A stretch of 64,000 nt of DNA, taken from Zygaena filipendulae. Lineage: Eukaryota > Arthropoda > Insecta > Lepidoptera > Zygaenidae. Under the pieces are notes generated by a model. The model worked only from the letters and a program-made list of their open reading frames with translations. It searched no databases and had not been told where the DNA came from. The number at the start of each line of letters is the position of its first letter. Positions within the stretch are counted from its first letter, which is position 1. The stretch lies in the NCBI GenBank assembly GCA_907165275.2, contig OU015652.1, positions 14,585,001-14,649,000 of the forward strand, read 5' to 3'. This document shows positions 61,770 to 64,000 of the stretch, in pieces. A program made the translations under genes and the position numbers.

Positions 61770-64000
61770 ATGGATTTAACGACTATACAAAAAGAAAAAC
61801 AAAAAGAAAAACAAAAAGAAAAAGAAAAAACGAAATGTAGATTAGTCAGCTTTAACTGCAAGTCAGTGAAGAGGTCTGTGGAATGCGTCAGAGGCTTATG
61901 TAAGGACGCCTGTATAATAGCGTTGCAGGAACTATGGCTACTCCCTGAGGATATTCCATTTCTGAGTACCATTCACCAGGACTTTGAGTACACTGGAAAA
62001 TCGGCAGTGGATACGTCTGCGAGACTACTGCGTGGAAGACCCTACGGTGGTGTGGCCATTATGTGGCGGAGGGGTATTTTTCGTTCAGTGTCGGTGGTCG
62101 ACTGCAAGAGTACTCGGCTTGCATGTATAAAAGCGACGTTGGAAGGCCGGGATATCTTAGTGTTCAGTGTTTATATGCCGACCGACTCGGTAGAAAATTT
62201 GACTGATTTTACAGAGTGCTTTAGTGAGATATGTGCGGTAGTAGAAAGTAGCGCTGTCGAAGCGATTTACATTCTAGGCGACTTTAATGCGCATCCGTCA
62301 GCATTATTTGGAAAAGAGTTGTTAAGTTTATGTGATGATCAAAAGTGGCTATGTGCAGACGTAGTAAAGCTACCAATTGACAGCTACACATTTGTGAGTG
62401 ACGTTCACGGAAGTACGCGATGGTTGGACCACTGTGTAGTGAGTAAAGCGTCGTGGCAAACTGTTTCTAAGATATCCATAAACTATAACACTTATTGGTC
62501 AGATCATTTACCCCTAATTGTGGATTGTAAATTGAATTGTATCTCGCCTAAGTCATTTAATAATGAGCATAATATTAATAAAGTTAAGTGGGGCAATAGA
62601 AATAAGGAGCAGATGCAAGTATACTTTGAAAATTGTAACAGTAGGTTAAGATTAATTGATTTTCCTGACGAGTTTAGAGAATGCAGTTATGGTCAATGTA
62701 ATGAGTTAAAGCACAGAAACAAATTGGATCAAATGTACTCTGAAATAATAAACATATTGATAATGGCATCTGGTATTAGCTATGGAGAAAGTGACTGTGC
62801 TGGCCAGTCAGTTAAAATTAAGCCACGAAAGGTGACAGGCTGGAACAAGCATGTCCGCGATGCTCACGGGAAAGCTAGGCTTAAGTTTCAAAATTGGAAT
62901 TTACATAACAGGCCGAGTAGTGGTATTATTTACGAAGAAATGTGTGAGAGTAGAAAAGTATTTAAAAGTAGACTTAAGTGGTGCCAGAAAAATAAGGAAC
63001 AAATAAAAATGGACATTATTGCGGAACATCGAGCGTCAAATAATTTTAGTGAATTTTGGAAGGCGACAAATAAATTAAATGTTAGGCCTGCTCTTCCTGT
63101 TAGCATCGAGGGCGTGAGTGATTTTTGTGGCATTGCAAATTTATTTCGCAACCATTTTAGGGTAACATCACCACTGGGTCCATCCGAGGTAGGCTCCCAA
63201 TGTAAACTATCGAGGGGCGATGATTTGTTTCTTGTTTCTGCGAAACAAGTTTTAAATATTATTCAAGGTATGACAGGAGGTAAATCGCCCGGCCACGATG
63301 GGCTCAGTGTTGAGCACTTGAAGTATGCGGGTCCCCACTTACCACACGTTCTTTCGACATTCTTCACTATGTGTTTGAGTCATTCATACTTGCCTCGGGA
63401 TCTTATGAGGACTATTGTTGTTCCTATTGTTAAAAATAAGACTGGAGACCTCGCTGACAAGAGTAATTACCGCCCTATATCGCTCGCTACTATTGTCGCT
63501 AAGGTGCTGGACGGTGTGCTGGACTCGCAATTGGCTGAGCATGTTAGGCTACACGATGCCCAGTTTGGGTTTAGGCCCGGTCTCTCCACTGAAAGTGCCA
63601 TTCTTAGTCTGAAGCACACTGTACAGTACTATACTGAGAGACGTACGCCTGTGTATGCATGCTTTCTTGACCTTTCAAAGGCCTTTGACCTTGTGTCTTA
63701 TGATGTGCTGTGGGCTAAACTTGAAAGGACGGGTGTGCCGACACAGGTCTTGCGGATCTTTAAGTACTGGTATGCTAACCAGATTAATAATGTAAGATGG
63801 GCCAGTGGGCTTTCTGAGGACTATAGGCTGGAATGCGGTGTGAGACAGGGGGGGTTAAGTTCTCCTAAGCTTTTCAGTCTGTATGTTAATGACCTGATCG
63901 TTGGGCTAAGCGGGCTGCATGTCGGATGCTACGTTGATGGTGTTTGTGTAAACAATATTAGCTACGCTGATGACATGGTGTTGCTTGGTCCAACGGTGGG
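61770..64000 (+). CDS. LINE ORF2: APE endonuclease plus reverse transcriptase (partial, open at window end)
   Basis: 743 codons are visible, uninterrupted from Met at 61770. After a Lys/Glu/Gln-rich leader (residues 7-22), the AP-endonuclease domain shows N29 (VSFNCKSV), E54 (ALQELWL), YGGVAIMW, D171/N173 (LGDFNAHP), LDHCVVS, and D245/H246 (WSDHLPLIV); this nicks target DNA. A linker leads to the RT: GKSPGHDGLS (about 504), NYRPISLA, AQFGFRPGLST, FLDLSKAFD (about 632, first catalytic Asp), RQGGLSSPKLFSLYVNDLI (about 692) and SYADDMVLL with Y732-ADD, eleven codons before the window ends. The thumb and C-terminus lie outside. Function is target-primed reverse transcription in the nucleus. Confidence 0.95.
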   Translation, partial: MDLTTIQKEKQKEKQKEKEKTKCRLVSFNCKSVKRSVECVRGLCKDACIIALQELWLLPEDIPFLSTIHQDFEYTGKSAVDTSARLLRGRPYGGVAIMWRRGIFRSVSVVDCKSTRLACIKATLEGRDILVFSVYMPTDSVENLTDFTECFSEICAVVESSAVEAIYILGDFNAHPSALFGKELLSLCDDQKWLCADVVKLPIDSYTFVSDVHGSTRWLDHCVVSKASWQTVSKISINYNTYWSDHLPLIVDCKLNCISPKSFNNEHNINKVKWGNRNKEQMQVYFENCNSRLRLIDFPDEFRECSYGQCNELKHRNKLDQMYSEIINILIMASGISYGESDCAGQSVKIKPRKVTGWNKHVRDAHGKARLKFQNWNLHNRPSSGIIYEEMCESRKVFKSRLKWCQKNKEQIKMDIIAEHRASNNFSEFWKATNKLNVRPALPVSIEGVSDFCGIANLFRNHFRVTSPLGPSEVGSQCKLSRGDDLFLVSAKQVLNIIQGMTGGKSPGHDGLSVEHLKYAGPHLPHVLSTFFTMCLSHSYLPRDLMRTIVVPIVKNKTGDLADKSNYRPISLATIVAKVLDGVLDSQLAEHVRLHDAQFGFRPGLSTESAILSLKHTVQYYTERRTPVYACFLDLSKAFDLVSYDVLWAKLERTGVPTQVLRIFKYWYANQINNVRWASGLSEDYRLECGVRQGGLSSPKLFSLYVNDLIVGLSGLHVGCYVDGVCVNNISYADDMVLLGPTV

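Larger units (their letters stand above)
60416..64000 (+). mobile_element. non-LTR retrotransposon with intact ORF1 and open ORF2, cut by window end
   Basis: The plus-strand unit has a short putative 5' UTR (60416-60673, GC-richer around 60545-60625), ORF1, a 10-bp gap and ORF2. No stop or frameshift is found in either frame to the window edge, so the copy may be full length and competent. The exact 5' end is unknown; the (TCTTA)n array ends only about 260 bp before ORF1. The RT resembles CR1/Jockey-superfamily types; I do not name a clade. Confidence 0.85.

Overview
The window looks like repeat-rich, AT-rich intergenic or intronic DNA from a moth or butterfly (Lepidoptera). The call rests on established knowledge of repeat families. 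Dozens of copies of a short element carry the GC-rich core CCGCGGTTTCACCCGCG, an internal block CGGAGTTCCCGCGGGAATTCC and a terminal CTAG|T. The opposite end is TC followed by CTACTAATATTATAAATG or CTAATATATATAAATC. This is the architecture of lepidopteran non-autonomous Helitrons (Lep1/MINE-like). tRNA-headed SINEs, CR1/Jockey-like LINE tails and a Tc1 element fit the same picture. I found no convincing host protein-coding exon, rRNA or functional tRNA. Species cannot be named from the sequence.

Layout. 1-7.5 kb: unassigned AT-rich DNA with Helitron relics, a first 176-bp GC-rich foldback element, one copy of a roughly 220-bp repeat family and a short LINE 3' tail. 7.5-9.6 kb: a 21-bp inverted-repeat element of about 141 bp, split by a 5'-truncated LINE whose tail is an uninterrupted 140-unit (TTTTA)n array. 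9.6-21 kb: MITEs, Helitrons, a LINE C-terminal fragment and tails of other LINEs. 21.2-22.1 kb: a SINE cluster. 22.55-24.11 kb: an intact-looking Tc1 transposon with 27-bp inverted repeats, TA flanks and an uninterrupted DD34E transposase. 24-31 kb: many Helitrons. 31-36 kb: a 492-bp MITE, tandem CRE-bearing MITEs and a nested/dimeric PIF/Harbinger-like MITE with a 109-bp-arm hairpin. 36-57 kb: mostly Helitron and MITE relics in unassigned DNA, a 300-bp MITE, a 23-nt G homopolymer and several inverted-repeat elements. 57.4-57.9 kb: a collapsed Ty1/copia relic. 58.7 kb: the best-preserved CRE-bearing MITE. 59.7-60.4 kb: a 141-unit (TCTTA)n array. 60.67 kb to the window end: a non-LTR retrotransposon with complete ORF1 and an open ORF2 (endonuclease plus reverse transcriptase) that leaves the window just after its YADD motif.

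How the parts work together. Nothing here reads as a host operon or pathway. The genes are those of selfish elements: a Tc1 transposase that could mobilise its own copy and TA-flanked MITEs with matching ends, and LINE ORF1/ORF2 proteins that could copy their own RNA and perhaps SINE RNAs. The Helitrons and MITEs are non-coding and would need proteins supplied from elsewhere. Observations that stand out are the two perfect pentanucleotide arrays of almost equal length, a MITE family that spreads paired TGACGTCA (CRE) sites, a resolvable LINE-into-MITE insertion, and a possible relic exon with a secretory signal.
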